This document shows positions 16,925 through 25,842 of a stretch of 64,000 bases of DNA, one piece after another. Position 1 is the first letter of the stretch. Every line of letters starts with the position of its first letter. Made by a program: the position numbers and the translations under genes. The notes under the pieces are model-generated. The model did not search any database. It saw only the letters and a program-made list of their open reading frames with translations, and had not been told where the DNA came from. Origin of the DNA: Croceimicrobium sp963977415 (lineage in GTDB: Bacteria; Bacteroidota; Bacteroidia; Flavobacteriales; Schleiferiaceae); contig CAXBOS010000002.1 of NCBI GenBank assembly GCA_963977415.1, positions 323,268 through 387,267 on the forward strand. The letters run 5' to 3'.

Positions 16925-18703
16925 ATGAGAAAATACTTCTTACTCTTTCTCCTTGGCACTTTTAGCGCTTTTTCTCAACCAAGTCCTTGGGGAACGGGTT
17001 CCGTATTTAATCAGAGTTTGGATAGCCTAGAAGCAGATTATATAATCACTTCTCATGTGGGCATTAGCCTTAATCTCAATAATTTTCTAAACAACTACGA
17101 TTATAATATCCACATCCCCCCTAATTATAATGGCAACGAAGCCTTTGGACTAATTACCTTTATTAACGCCGCGAATAATGGCAATTTGATTAATAGCTGG
17201 TTGCCCGTTTTAGCGGAGAAAAAACTCATTTTAGTGGCGGGTAATAATATTGGTAATAGCGTCGCAGTAGATACTCGCATTGGCGTTGTTTTGGCTGCTT
17301 GCAAGTCGCTGCAAGAAACACTGAATATCGATAGCACGCGGATTTATAGTTCTGGCGCTTCAGGGGGCGGTCGTTCTGCTTCTCACCTTCTCTTTTGCTT
17401 TCCCGAAATATTTGGGGGTATGATTCCCAATTGCGGCGCTAACTATCTACGGCAAGTGGACCAAGACTATGAAACCCAAAACCCTAATTCGCATTACGAG
17501 TATATTTTCCCTTACACCAACGCCCAATTCGACTATGTAAAAAGCTTTAAGCCTATTCTTGCCTATTTAACCGCTTACGACGATTTCCGCGAGGGCGACC
17601 TCATGAATATCTACCACAACGGCGCCGAACCGGATGGTTTCGAAGCTAAAATATTAGAAATCAGCGGCAGTCATTGCAACACCAGCACCGAGCATTTCCG
17701 CGATGGCCTAAACTTCCTTGAGCATCCTTTTAGAGAAGTCCTAAAAGACTCTTTCGCTATTAGCGGTCCTATTACAGGAAATGGATTTAAGTTATTAAAT
17801 TCCAGCATCTTAAATGACAACTTAGTCTTAGACCCAGACCTAAAAGCGCGCGCCTATACTCGTAATCCTCTACAATGGAACGATCCCAAAGGCGCCATTA
17901 TTCGCGCTTCTTTTCGTTTAGACAGCCTCAGCTTCGCAGAAAATTGCATACTCAATATGGGCTTTTACGATTTAGTAGATACCAGTCTTTTCAATCAGTC
18001 AATTGGTGACTCCCTTCTTGCTACCACGCCCGGTTTTCTCATTAATTATCAATTCGATTCTGTAGCTCCGAAAGTTTCGGTTCTAATCAGTAGTCCCAGT
18101 AAAGGCTATCAAAGCGATACTATATTTAGTGGGCGTTTTATTGATTTCAATGCTAATACCAAGCAGGCCATAAAGCTTCACCTCTGGCAAGATGAATGGC
18201 GTATTGAATTCAGTCAGCATTTCGACCCCAATAGCGTTCAAGGAATTAATGCCGTGAAACTACTGGATGACCATCGCTCGCTCCGCATTAGACCTAGCAG
18301 CAATACCTTATGGGATACTAGCTATTATCATTTGGGAACTTTAATTAGTCTCTACAGTGAAAGAATTAAGCCTAATCTTAATAGCAGCACAGTGGCCTTT
18401 GATTACTTTCAAATGATTAGCGCCGACACAAGTACTAGTGCCCCTTTAGGAATAGCTAATCCTATCGATCACAATCGCAACTATAATTTATACCCCAATC
18501 CCAATAATGGTTTTTTCTACCTCAGTAGCTTAGATGCTGATCCGCTAAATTTTAGCATTATCAATAGCCAGGGAAAGCTTTGTGCTAAACACCTACATGC
18601 GGCTAAGAAATCACAGCTTGATCTTAGGCATCTGCCGCAAGGCCTATATTACTTGCGTTCCGAGCAAGGAAATGTCCAAATTAAATTTATTATTGCTCCA
18701 TAG
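16925..18703 (+). CDS. Secreted alpha/beta-hydrolase-like protein with T9SS type A sorting domain
   Basis: The 592-residue protein has a signal peptide (MRKYFLLFLLGTFSAFSQ), then a hydrolase-like domain to about residue 250. The nucleophile motif GASGGG with Ser146 is followed by GGMIPNCGANYL, as in PHB-depolymerase and feruloyl-esterase-like enzymes. The final 75 residues (NYNLYPNPNNGFFYL to the end) are a type A sorting domain. It is probably a cell-surface or secreted esterase; the substrate is unknown. A TATCTTTG box at 16876-16883 is a likely promoter element. Confidence 0.8.
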   Translation: MRKYFLLFLLGTFSAFSQPSPWGTGSVFNQSLDSLEADYIITSHVGISLNLNNFLNNYDYNIHIPPNYNGNEAFGLITFINAANNGNLINSWLPVLAEKKLILVAGNNIGNSVAVDTRIGVVLAACKSLQETLNIDSTRIYSSGASGGGRSASHLLFCFPEIFGGMIPNCGANYLRQVDQDYETQNPNSHYEYIFPYTNAQFDYVKSFKPILAYLTAYDDFREGDLMNIYHNGAEPDGFEAKILEISGSHCNTSTEHFRDGLNFLEHPFREVLKDSFAISGPITGNGFKLLNSSILNDNLVLDPDLKARAYTRNPLQWNDPKGAIIRASFRLDSLSFAENCILNMGFYDLVDTSLFNQSIGDSLLATTPGFLINYQFDSVAPKVSVLISSPSKGYQSDTIFSGRFIDFNANTKQAIKLHLWQDEWRIEFSQHFDPNSVQGINAVKLLDDHRSLRIRPSSNTLWDTSYYHLGTLISLYSERIKPNLNSSTVAFDYFQMISADTSTSAPLGIANPIDHNRNYNLYPNPNNGFFYLSSLDADPLNFSIINSQGKLCAKHLHAAKKSQLDLRHLPQGLYYLRSEQGNVQIKFIIAP

Positions 18704-18724
18704 AATCCAATTGTATTTAGCGTT

Positions 18725-19606
18725 ATGACTCATAACATCTCCAACGAATTATTTAGCCTAGCTATTCAACACCAAGGCGTAGAAATCTCCAGTTTTAAGT
18801 CACTAAAAACCGGTACCGAATACATTTGGGATGCTCAGCCCGATATTTGGGGGAGTCATGCGCCAGTACTATTTCCCATTATTGGCGCGCTAAACCATGG
18901 CGCTACGCAGATTGAGTATGCCGATTTTGCCATTCCTAAACACGGTTTAATTCGTCACAACAATAATTTAAAACTCATCGCTGAAACCGAAAATAGTCTT
19001 GAATTTCAACTTTTATACTCAGAGGAGACTTTAGCGCTGTACCCCTTTAAATTCGTTTTTAATATTAAATATCAATTAGAAGGCAATCGCTTAATTGTTT
19101 CGCATCTGGTGGAAAACCGCGACAAGAAAACCATGCCTTTTGCCTTGGGCGGACACCCGGCTTTTAAATGTCCTTTTAATGATGAGGAAGCTTACAGCGA
19201 TTACTATTTAGAATTTGCCGAAGCAGAAACCGCCTCGCGTTGGATGCTAGACGATAGAGGATTATTAAAAGGCATTCAAAACCCTTATTTAAAAGGTACT
19301 AAGGAACTGCCCCTACAAAAGGACATCTTTAAAGACGATGCTTTGGTCTTTACCGATTTGAAATCACGCGCTGTAACCTTACGGTCTCGAAAATCGAAAA
19401 CTAGCCTAAAAGTTAGTTTCGCAGACTTCCCTTATCTAGGTTTATGGGCCAAGCCGAATGCTAATTTTATCTGCATCGAACCATGGCAGGGATTAACCGA
19501 CCCGAATGATCGTCCCTCTGTTTTTAACGAAAAGATGGGCTTAATTCATCTGCCTGCAAGCGAAAGTTATAAGGCTGAGTTTAGCATTGAAATAAAGGAG
19601 GCCTAA
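18725..19606 (+). CDS. Aldose 1-epimerase family protein (LacX-like)
   Basis: The 293-residue cytoplasmic protein carries HGLIRHNN, LGGHPAFKCPF and CIEPWQGLTD, which mark the galactose-mutarotase fold. The His and Glu residues in these motifs act in anomer interconversion in known members. The pattern is that of the LacX-like branch, whose natural sugars are often unknown. It lies 21 bp after the T9SS hydrolase and may be co-transcribed. Confidence 0.85.
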   Translation: MTHNISNELFSLAIQHQGVEISSFKSLKTGTEYIWDAQPDIWGSHAPVLFPIIGALNHGATQIEYADFAIPKHGLIRHNNNLKLIAETENSLEFQLLYSEETLALYPFKFVFNIKYQLEGNRLIVSHLVENRDKKTMPFALGGHPAFKCPFNDEEAYSDYYLEFAEAETASRWMLDDRGLLKGIQNPYLKGTKELPLQKDIFKDDALVFTDLKSRAVTLRSRKSKTSLKVSFADFPYLGLWAKPNANFICIEPWQGLTDPNDRPSVFNEKMGLIHLPASESYKAEFSIEIKEA

Positions 19607-19646
19607 TGCAGCAATACGTAAATAATGCTTTGAACTCGTTTAGACT

Positions 19647-20378
19647 CTAAACCGCTGCATTCAATTTAATCAAGCCTAACTTATTCAGTACCCTCATAAT
19701 CAAATAGGTTGGATCAATTTCATGCCATTTCACGCCGAAATTTGCTCTTCCCCCGTATTTGTGGTGGTTATTATGATAGGCTTCGCCCATCATTAAAAAG
19801 TCGAAAGGCAATAGGTTTTTAGAGGTATCCTTTACCTTGAAATTGACATAGCCATATATGTGCGCATACCAATTAATAATCAAACCATGAATGGGTGCCA
19901 TTAGCATTATCACCGGCAAGAAAAGCCACATCCACCAAGCAGTAGCAAATTTCACAAAGAAGAGAACATAAAGTAGAATCCAAAAAGCACGGGTGAAATT
20001 GGAGCTCGCGAATTGGTCGAAAGAAGACCACTGCGGAACGTTTTTGGTGAATTTCTCATCAACCTCTATGCGTTGCTGATTAATCGCTTGATACTTTGTC
20101 TTCGTGCGCCACATCATAACAAAGACGTTTTCATCGTATTTGGGTGAATGTGGGTCTAGTTCCGTATCAGCGTAAGCGTGATGCAAACGATGCATTATGC
20201 CATAGCCATAAGCGCTGAGATAGTTAGAGCCCTGAAAAAGCCAAGTGAGGAAAAAAGTAACTTTTTCCATGGTCTTGGACATCGTAAAGGTCTGATGTGC
20301 AGCATATCGATGTAAAAAGAAGGTTTGAAAGAACAAACCCCCATACCAGAGTACAATAAATAAAATAAAAATTTCCAT
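19647..20378 (-). CDS. Membrane fatty acid desaturase-like protein
   Basis: The 243-residue membrane protein has the three histidine boxes of acyl-lipid and acyl-CoA desaturases: HRYAAH at 23-28, HRLHH at 63-67, and HNNHH near residue 212. These bind the di-iron centre. Membrane segments lie before the first box, between the first two, and around residues 130-165. It probably introduces a double bond into fatty acyl chains. It lies 60 bp downstream of a Crp-family regulator on the same strand, so it may be controlled by it or co-transcribed with it. Confidence 0.85.
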   Translation of the reverse strand: MEIFILFIVLWYGGLFFQTFFLHRYAAHQTFTMSKTMEKVTFFLTWLFQGSNYLSAYGYGIMHRLHHAYADTELDPHSPKYDENVFVMMWRTKTKYQAINQQRIEVDEKFTKNVPQWSSFDQFASSNFTRAFWILLYVLFFVKFATAWWMWLFLPVIMLMAPIHGLIINWYAHIYGYVNFKVKDTSKNLLPFDFLMMGEAYHNNHHKYGGRANFGVKWHEIDPTYLIMRVLNKLGLIKLNAAV

Positions 20379-20438
20379 CCTGTGATTTAAGAGAAGGCTA
20401 ATCTATAGGCTGCTCTTGGCTCTCGCAATGAACCTAGG

Positions 20439-21011
20439 TTAAGAAATACGCTTGCGAATGCGGCTTAAAGCCTGAGGGGTAACGCCTAAATAAGACGCAA
20501 TAAATTTGAGAGGGATCTGCTTAATAACATTGGGACGATCCTTAAACAATCTAAGGTAACGCTCCTCGGCGCTGTCCGTCAATAAGGAGTGCTCGCGGCC
20601 TGATTTAATTAGGTAAAGTTTTTCGGTAACAATACGCCCTATGGTATCGCCAATTTTGGTTTGTTTATATACCTCTTGTAAATGTGCATAAGAAATACTC
20701 CAAAGGGTGGTGGCCGATAAAGTTTCGATTTGATAAAGCGATGGAGCTTGCCTTAAAAAAGAATCATAAGCACTGACCATTTCTCCAGGAAAGCTAAAGC
20801 CAAAAGTAATTTCTTTCTTTTGTTCATCCGCAGGAATGTAAAAGCGCACCTCCCCTTTCTCTATAAAGGAAACATAGTTTTCTAGCTGGCCTTTAGCGAG
20901 TAAAATGGCTTTTTTAGGAAAGTGTGATTGAACCAATTTAGATGAAAAAAAGTTCCAATCACTATCGCTAATAATGGCAATGCTATCAATATATCGCCTG
21001 AAGTTATTCAT
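20439..21011 (-). CDS. Crp/Fnr family transcriptional regulator
   Basis: The 190-residue protein has a cyclic-nucleotide-binding-type beta-barrel (KGQLENYVSFIEKGEVRFYI, then SFPGEMVSAYDSF) and a C-terminal helix-turn-helix (PLKFIASYLGVTPQALSRIR). It lacks the N-terminal cysteines of Fnr. The effector is unknown. The adjacent desaturase gene is an obvious candidate target. Confidence 0.88.
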   Translation of the reverse strand: MNNFRRYIDSIAIISDSDWNFFSSKLVQSHFPKKAILLAKGQLENYVSFIEKGEVRFYIPADEQKKEITFGFSFPGEMVSAYDSFLRQAPSLYQIETLSATTLWSISYAHLQEVYKQTKIGDTIGRIVTEKLYLIKSGREHSLLTDSAEERYLRLFKDRPNVIKQIPLKFIASYLGVTPQALSRIRKRIS

Positions 21012-21137
21012 GCTGAAGGGTCGCTAATCAAAATTTATGGATGTGTCAAGAAATAGACAGAATGGAGTACGATTTGTTCTATTTCTTTAAAACCTGCTTA
21101 ACTATTGCAAAGATGGGGATTCAACCGAAAAAGAGGC

Positions 21138-21923
21138 CTATTGAAGGTGGGGATTTTTAAGCGAAGCCAGACAACGATAAACCAAAAGCTCCTTCCCTTC
21201 TACCCACCGGCTTTCATAAGGTTTGAAACCCAGTTTTTCTAGCAGTCTTTGAGATACGGTATTTTCTTTTTCGAATACCCCGTGAATACAGCTAAGCTTT
21301 CTTTCCTCAAAGCCATACTTCAGCAAAGCTTCCATTAATTCTGAGGCATAGCCTTGTTGCCAAAAATTACGACTAAGATGACAACCTAAATGTATTAGCC
21401 CGGTTTGGGCAAATTTATTGAGATTAATGGTGCCAATAAAAGTCCCCTCTGCCTTGGAGCGTACTGTCCAAAAAGAAGCTTGAATTTTGTTTAAACTTAT
21501 TTTCTTCTCTAGGAATTCTTGATAAAAGTCTTGGCTCTTATTTAACGTGAATTCGACGTAAAATCAGGCCTCAGACTCCTTGTAAATAGTGGAATTCAAG
21601 CCTATGCAGTGAAGCAATAGCAGGCTATTGCAAGATGCAGAGGCGCGGAAAGCCGCTTTTTAGAAGGGGATTAAATGTTTTTTGCAATAAAAGTGAAAAT
21701 ACTTCATCTAGTTCATTTGCTGTAGCCCGCTACAGCTGCACTATCTAGACTTGTCTTTTCTTTTTATTGAAAATCTGAGGCTATGATTTATAGTCGAACT
21801 CACGTTATTTAGTAAAGGTGCAATGTATTTATTGGAATCATCTTCTTGATACATGTCCAAAACCTCCTCAAAATCCTTCTCACTTAAAACTTCACAAAAG
21901 CAACGTTCGGTTTCTATACGCAT
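21138..21923 (-). pseudogene. GNAT N-acetyltransferase (RimJ/RimL type) broken by a small inserted element
   Basis: The N-terminal part (MRIETERCFCEVLSEKDFEE, 21806-21923) and the C-terminal part (21138-21544, with TFIGTINLNKFAQTGLIHLG and ENTVSQRLLEKLGFKPY) are separated by a 261-bp element. Removing the element and one copy of the 6-bp duplication restores a single frame of 172 residues, joined as IAPLLN-KSQDFYQEF, which is a normal length for a RimJ/RimL-like acetyltransferase. Nothing else in the gene is damaged, so the insertion is probably recent. The 65-residue C-terminal reading frame starting at 21335 is unlikely to be functional alone. Confidence 0.9.
21545..21805 (-). mobile_element. 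MITE-like non-coding element, copy 1 (261 bp)
   Basis: The ends are inverted repeats of about 35 bp. The left end starts ACGTGAATTCGACGTAAAAT; the right end, read on the minus strand, starts ACGTGAGTTCGACTATAAAT; both continue into GCCTCAGA. TATTTA at 21539-21544 and 21806-21811 is the target duplication. No transposase frame exists. Internal hairpins are GCAATAGC with GCTATTGC (21614-21631), GCGG with CCGC (21645-21656), and GCTGTAGC with GCTACAGC (21719-21736). Confidence 0.88.
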
Positions 21924-22014
21924 CGGTTGAACTTAGCGGTAAAAGTAAAAATTTGAGAATTTCAAACTGCAGCCTAGTATTAAACTATCACCTCGCTTTT
22001 CGGTTATTCTAAAT

Positions 22015-22542
22015 ATGAAAATCGCATCAAGTATCTACAGCCTTATTTTATTCACCCTTAGTCATAACCTACAGTCTCAAAGCATTGATAGCCAAAAGTC
22101 CATCGTTAATTTCGAGCTGGACAATTTCTCCTTTAATACCGTAGAAGGCAGCTTTAAGCAAATGACCGGCACCTTAAATATCAATTCCACGAATCTAACG
22201 CAAAGCGCGATTAATGCGTGTATTGCAGCGGAAACGGTGAATACGGATAACCCAAAGCGCGATGAACATTTACGCAGGGAAGATTTTTTTGCCGTTCAAA
22301 AGTATCCACAAATTTGTTTTCAATCGCAAAGCTTTAGTAAAACCGCTGCGGGCTATTTAGTTAAGGGGCAATTAACTTTAAAGGGCATCACCAAAGAAGT
22401 ATCTATTCCTTTTAATCTAGAAAACGGCGTCTTTAAAGGTCAGCTTAGCATAAACCGCTTAGACTTTAATGTGGGTACCGATTATGGGACTTTCACTATT
22501 GGGAATGAAGTTCGGTTGAGTATTAGCTGTTTTGTGGATTGA
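22015..22542 (+). CDS. YceI family secreted protein
   Basis: The 175-residue protein has a signal peptide ending near LQSQ. The YceI lipocalin-like pattern is clear: NFELDNFSFNTVEGSFKQMT, then TDNPKRDEHLRREDFFAVQK, then YLVKGQLTLKGITKEVSIPF, ending in LDFNVGTDYG. YceI proteins bind isoprenoid or other lipid-like ligands in the periplasm. The ligand here is unknown. A bidirectional terminator separates it from the convergent thioredoxin-like gene. Confidence 0.88.
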   Translation: MKIASSIYSLILFTLSHNLQSQSIDSQKSIVNFELDNFSFNTVEGSFKQMTGTLNINSTNLTQSAINACIAAETVNTDNPKRDEHLRREDFFAVQKYPQICFQSQSFSKTAAGYLVKGQLTLKGITKEVSIPFNLENGVFKGQLSINRLDFNVGTDYGTFTIGNEVRLSISCFVD

Positions 22543-22566
22543 GCTATAAACTGTAAGTATTGATTA

Positions 22567-22599
22567 AAAAAGGCTGCCAGAGAGTTCTAGCAGCCTTTT
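22567..22599. terminator. Bidirectional terminator between yceI-like and thioredoxin-like genes
   Basis: AAAAGGCTGC near 22568-22577 pairs with GCAGCCTTTT at 22590-22599. A-rich and T-rich flanks allow it to work for both convergent genes. Confidence 0.85.
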
Positions 22600-22606
22600 A
22601 AGCACT

Positions 22607-23209
22607 TTATAATGCTTCTGTTATTTCTTCTGCTATCTGCACTCCGCGATTTCTCGCATACCATTTTTGCAGATCGATAGTGATATCACTCTTTTCACGC
22701 CCAGCTGCCTTACCATCGGTCATAATTTGCTGTGCATCTTTAGGTCGCGGTCCCCAAGTGCCTAGCTCCTCGCCTTCTTCATTGAGCCTTACTAGCTTGG
22801 GAATACTACGACCGCCATGGGTCAAGTAATCGTCCATTAAAGGCAAATTCTCATCTCTTAAAACTAATCGTAAGTCAATCATGCCGAGCGAGGCTACCGC
22901 TAACTTGGCTAGAACAGGAACAACATGTGCCGCATCACCACACCAGCCTTCGGTTATCACCAACCAAGTTTCCTTAGTTTCTAAGTTTTCAAGTTTGGCT
23001 TTTTGTTCTTCACTCAAAAGGAAGCGCTTGTCCCATTTGTCCATGCGACCAATATTAAGATCGGTATAATTTAGATAAGCATCCGAGTGATTGTCGCCCG
23101 TGGCCTTATTTTGCGCTCTTAAAGCGGCAATAAGCTGTCGGTATTCTACATAGTTATAGCTGTTTTTTAAAGCGGCTTCTATGTTTTGATTTTTTATCAT
23201 GGTTTCCAT
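22607..23209 (-). CDS. Thioredoxin-family protein with a single active-site cysteine
   Basis: The 200-residue protein has a thioredoxin-like core, with WLVITEGWCGDAAHVVPVLA around Cys90 and a cis-Pro region near GGRSIPKLVRLNEEGEELG. In place of CxxC it has CGDA, so it lacks the resolving cysteine; related Bacteroidota proteins with a WCGD motif exist. There is no signal peptide, so it is cytoplasmic. It may act as a monothiol redox or binding protein. The start may be Met1 or Met4. Confidence 0.75.
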   Translation of the reverse strand: METMIKNQNIEAALKNSYNYVEYRQLIAALRAQNKATGDNHSDAYLNYTDLNIGRMDKWDKRFLLSEEQKAKLENLETKETWLVITEGWCGDAAHVVPVLAKLAVASLGMIDLRLVLRDENLPLMDDYLTHGGRSIPKLVRLNEEGEELGTWGPRPKDAQQIMTDGKAAGREKSDITIDLQKWYARNRGVQIAEEITEAL

Positions 23210-23339
23210 ATTCGATATTTAAAGAAATAGTCGTTGTCATTTTCTTATCCTGACAAATCCTTTTCTTATGCAAAATTACAAAGCAAAAAAGCTTGTAAGG
23301 CTTTTCAACCCAACAAGCTTTTCCTTATGTGATTCGTCT

Positions 23340-23690
23340 CACTGAGGGATGAGAATCTTTTTAAGGTTCCTAGAAGATTTGATGACAGGTAAATGGAAAT
23401 GATTATCCGATTTTGATTTTATCGTAATCGTTATTAGTAGGTCTTCGGCATCAATTACGAACGCCTAAAATTAAAATAAAAGGCTTAGTGAGTTGGGAAG
23501 CGACGTGAGGAGCTCGCCCACCGAGATTGCCTTTTAGGAAGATTTTTGAAGAGAGTAATTGGAGCCTTGATTTTTTTCCTTCTTTTTTGATCAGGCAAAA
23601 AAGGAGTTTAAAACATCTTGAGTAGCCTTACTAAATCGAGAAACATAATTAAAGAACGGAATCAAAAAATAAATCTGTCATGGGTAGACC
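23340..23690. repeat. Structured intergenic repeat of about 350 bp, copy R1
   Basis: This copy aligns with 31865-32221. The best part is about 23431-23625, including a stretch conserved without change from AGTTGGGAAGCGACGTGAGG through GAGCTCGCCCACCGAG. It has an outer stem TAAAAGGC (23477-23484) with GCCTTTTA (23529-23536), and a second hairpin CTTTTTTG with CAAAAAAG at about 23582-23603. No reading frame is shared by the copies. It fills most of the gap between the thioredoxin-like and 3-hydroxyacyl-CoA dehydrogenase genes. Confidence 0.8.
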
Positions 23691-23698
23691 AATAAAAC

Positions 23699-24586
23699 CT
23701 AGCTAAACTGCGCTGATACAGTTTCGCTTTTCGGGCCTTCACTATAATCGTAAAAGCCTTCACCCGACTTCGCTCCTAGCTTACCGGCGCGTACCATATT
23801 TACTAATAAAGGACAAGGCGCATACTTAGAGTTGCCAAAGCCGTCGTGTAATACCTTCATAATAGAAAGACATACGTCCAAACCAATGAAATCCGCTAAC
23901 TTTAAAGGGCCCATAGGATGCGCCATGCCTAATTTCATAATGGTATCGATTTCCTTCACACCCGCAACGCCTTCAAAAAGGGAAATAATCGCTTCGTTGA
24001 TCATCGGCATTAGAATGCGATTGGCCACAAAACCAGGATAATCGTTACACTCAACCGGTACTTTAGAAAGTTTTTTACTCATCTCGACCACGGCGGCTGT
24101 GGTAGCATCGCTTGTAGCATAACCACGAATAATCTCCACCAGTTTCATTACTGGTACGGGATTCATAAAGTGCATGCCAATTACCTGCTCAGGACGCCTC
24201 GTAGCAGCGGCAATCAGCGTAAGCGAAATGGAAGAAGTGTTAGAGGCTAAAATCGCTTCGGGCTTGCAAAACTCATCCATATCACGGAAGATCTTTAATT
24301 TAAGATCTACGTTTTCGGTGGCTGCTTCTACCACCAAATCCGCGGTTGCTAAGCCACTTTTTGAATCTGTATGCGTGGTGATATTAGCTAAAGTCGCTGC
24401 CTTAGCTGCTTCATCAATGCCACCTTTTGCCACTTGACGGCTTAGGTTTTTATCGATAGTTGCAATTCCCCTATCCAAAGATGCTTGGGAAATATCAATT
24501 AGATTTACTTTAAAACCATTCTGTGCAAAAACATGGGCAATACCATTACCCATTGTTCCAGCTCCTATTACTGCAATATTCTGCAT
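23699..24586 (-). CDS. hbd: 3-hydroxybutyryl-CoA dehydrogenase (3-hydroxyacyl-CoA dehydrogenase family)
   Basis: The 295-residue cytoplasmic protein has the NAD-binding motif GAGTMGNG near the N-terminus, the catalytic region GMHFMNPVPVMKLVEI with the conserved His and Glu, and the C-terminal domain motifs VECNDYPGFVANRI and MGPLKLADFIGLDV. It oxidises or reduces 3-hydroxyacyl-CoA and acetoacyl-CoA with NAD(P). The single-domain length fits Hbd/PaaH rather than a FadB fusion. It is last in a minus-strand run after GIN-domain, phosphosugar mutase and TlpA genes. Confidence 0.9.
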   Translation of the reverse strand: MQNIAVIGAGTMGNGIAHVFAQNGFKVNLIDISQASLDRGIATIDKNLSRQVAKGGIDEAAKAATLANITTHTDSKSGLATADLVVEAATENVDLKLKIFRDMDEFCKPEAILASNTSSISLTLIAAATRRPEQVIGMHFMNPVPVMKLVEIIRGYATSDATTAAVVEMSKKLSKVPVECNDYPGFVANRILMPMINEAIISLFEGVAGVKEIDTIMKLGMAHPMGPLKLADFIGLDVCLSIMKVLHDGFGNSKYAPCPLLVNMVRAGKLGAKSGEGFYDYSEGPKSETVSAQFS

Positions 24587-24612
24587 GTATCTGTTATTTG
24601 AGAGATTGAAAA

Positions 24613-25842
24613 TTAATGTATCAATGATTGTATAAACTTGTCGTTTTCCGCCACAAAGTCTTCGTAAACAGGCGTTCCGGGTCCAGAGAAACCAGTATGA
24701 ATTTTCACCACTGCGTGATCTTTGTTAAGATAAATGGAAGTTGGATAACTCATGATATGATTGAGCATCGGTAATAATTCTGCCGCTTTATCATCGCGTG
24801 TTGCCCCCGCTAATAAAATCGGATAAGGCAGCGCCAAATCCCTTTCCATTTTAGTGGCTCTTTTTAAAGCCGTTTCATAATCACGTGCTCTTTCAAAAGT
24901 AAGTCCTACGATTTCCAAGCCATCCTTGTGATATTGCTCGTATTGCTCCTTTAAATAAAGAGACTCATCGAGGCAATTAGGACACCAACTGCCCATGATC
25001 TGCACAATCACAGGCTTACCTGCGAATTTCGGATCGTTGAGGCTAATCGTATCCCCTTTTAGATTTGGGAAGGAAAAAGCCAAGCCATCGTAATTTTCTT
25101 TTATAAAGGTTAAGCTATCGGCGTTTCGCAGACTAAAACTATCATCGCGGTAAGCAATGAAATCCTCTTGGTAAGTTCGCCCTGAAAAGAATTTCCCGCG
25201 CAAGGTATCACCCATTTCAAAACGGAAATAGTACAAGAATCCGCCATCGAAAGTAGATAATTGCGCCAAGCCATTGCTTATTCCTCCTTCGAGAAAACGA
25301 TAATCGCCCGTTTCGGTCATAATGGACCCATATACCTTCTCGCCTACAATTTGTAGATGCGCTAAGGCTGAATTCTCATCATCGGTATTGGCTGAAAAAT
25401 CCATGCGATAATTGCCGCTAATGCTAGAGTCGATCGCTGCGAGCGGATAACGACTTTGTGTGCTCATCTCCGCTTCGAAAGGAAGCTTATAATCATCCGC
25501 ATCGGGATTGTGATAAAATCCGCTCATCACACTGTCGCCAAGTTTAAGCAATAGATAATTCGCAAAAACTGGTACTTCCACTTTAAAACTATCTGCTCCT
25601 AAATGAAGCATCTGGGCTTCCACCACATTTCCCGCATTTTGAATGCGAAAAGCGTAATTTCCCCCTTCTGCCTTAGCAAGAGTAAAGTCGAAATTTAAAT
25701 CTATACTATCACTTAAAGTAATGGTCCCTAGCCATTGTCCCTCAATGTTTTGACCTTCATTCACTCCTGCTTCTTTGGGCGCATCTGCGCAAGCGGAAAG
25801 CAAAATAATGGCTATTACAAACTTAAAAGTTGATCGGATCAT
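24613..25842 (-). CDS. TlpA-family thiol-disulfide lipoprotein
   Basis: The 409-residue protein has a lipoprotein signal with Cys17 (FVIAIILLSACADAPKE), a beta-rich N-terminal domain to about residue 255, and a thioredoxin-like TlpA domain. The active site is WCPNC with Cys287 and Cys290, and the cis-Pro is in SYPTSIYL. It probably acts as a membrane-anchored periplasmic disulfide reductase. It abuts the phosphosugar mutase gene with no gap, and 26 bp separate it from hbd downstream. Confidence 0.85.
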   Translation of the reverse strand: MIRSTFKFVIAIILLSACADAPKEAGVNEGQNIEGQWLGTITLSDSIDLNFDFTLAKAEGGNYAFRIQNAGNVVEAQMLHLGADSFKVEVPVFANYLLLKLGDSVMSGFYHNPDADDYKLPFEAEMSTQSRYPLAAIDSSISGNYRMDFSANTDDENSALAHLQIVGEKVYGSIMTETGDYRFLEGGISNGLAQLSTFDGGFLYYFRFEMGDTLRGKFFSGRTYQEDFIAYRDDSFSLRNADSLTFIKENYDGLAFSFPNLKGDTISLNDPKFAGKPVIVQIMGSWCPNCLDESLYLKEQYEQYHKDGLEIVGLTFERARDYETALKRATKMERDLALPYPILLAGATRDDKAAELLPMLNHIMSYPTSIYLNKDHAVVKIHTGFSGPGTPVYEDFVAENDKFIQSLIH

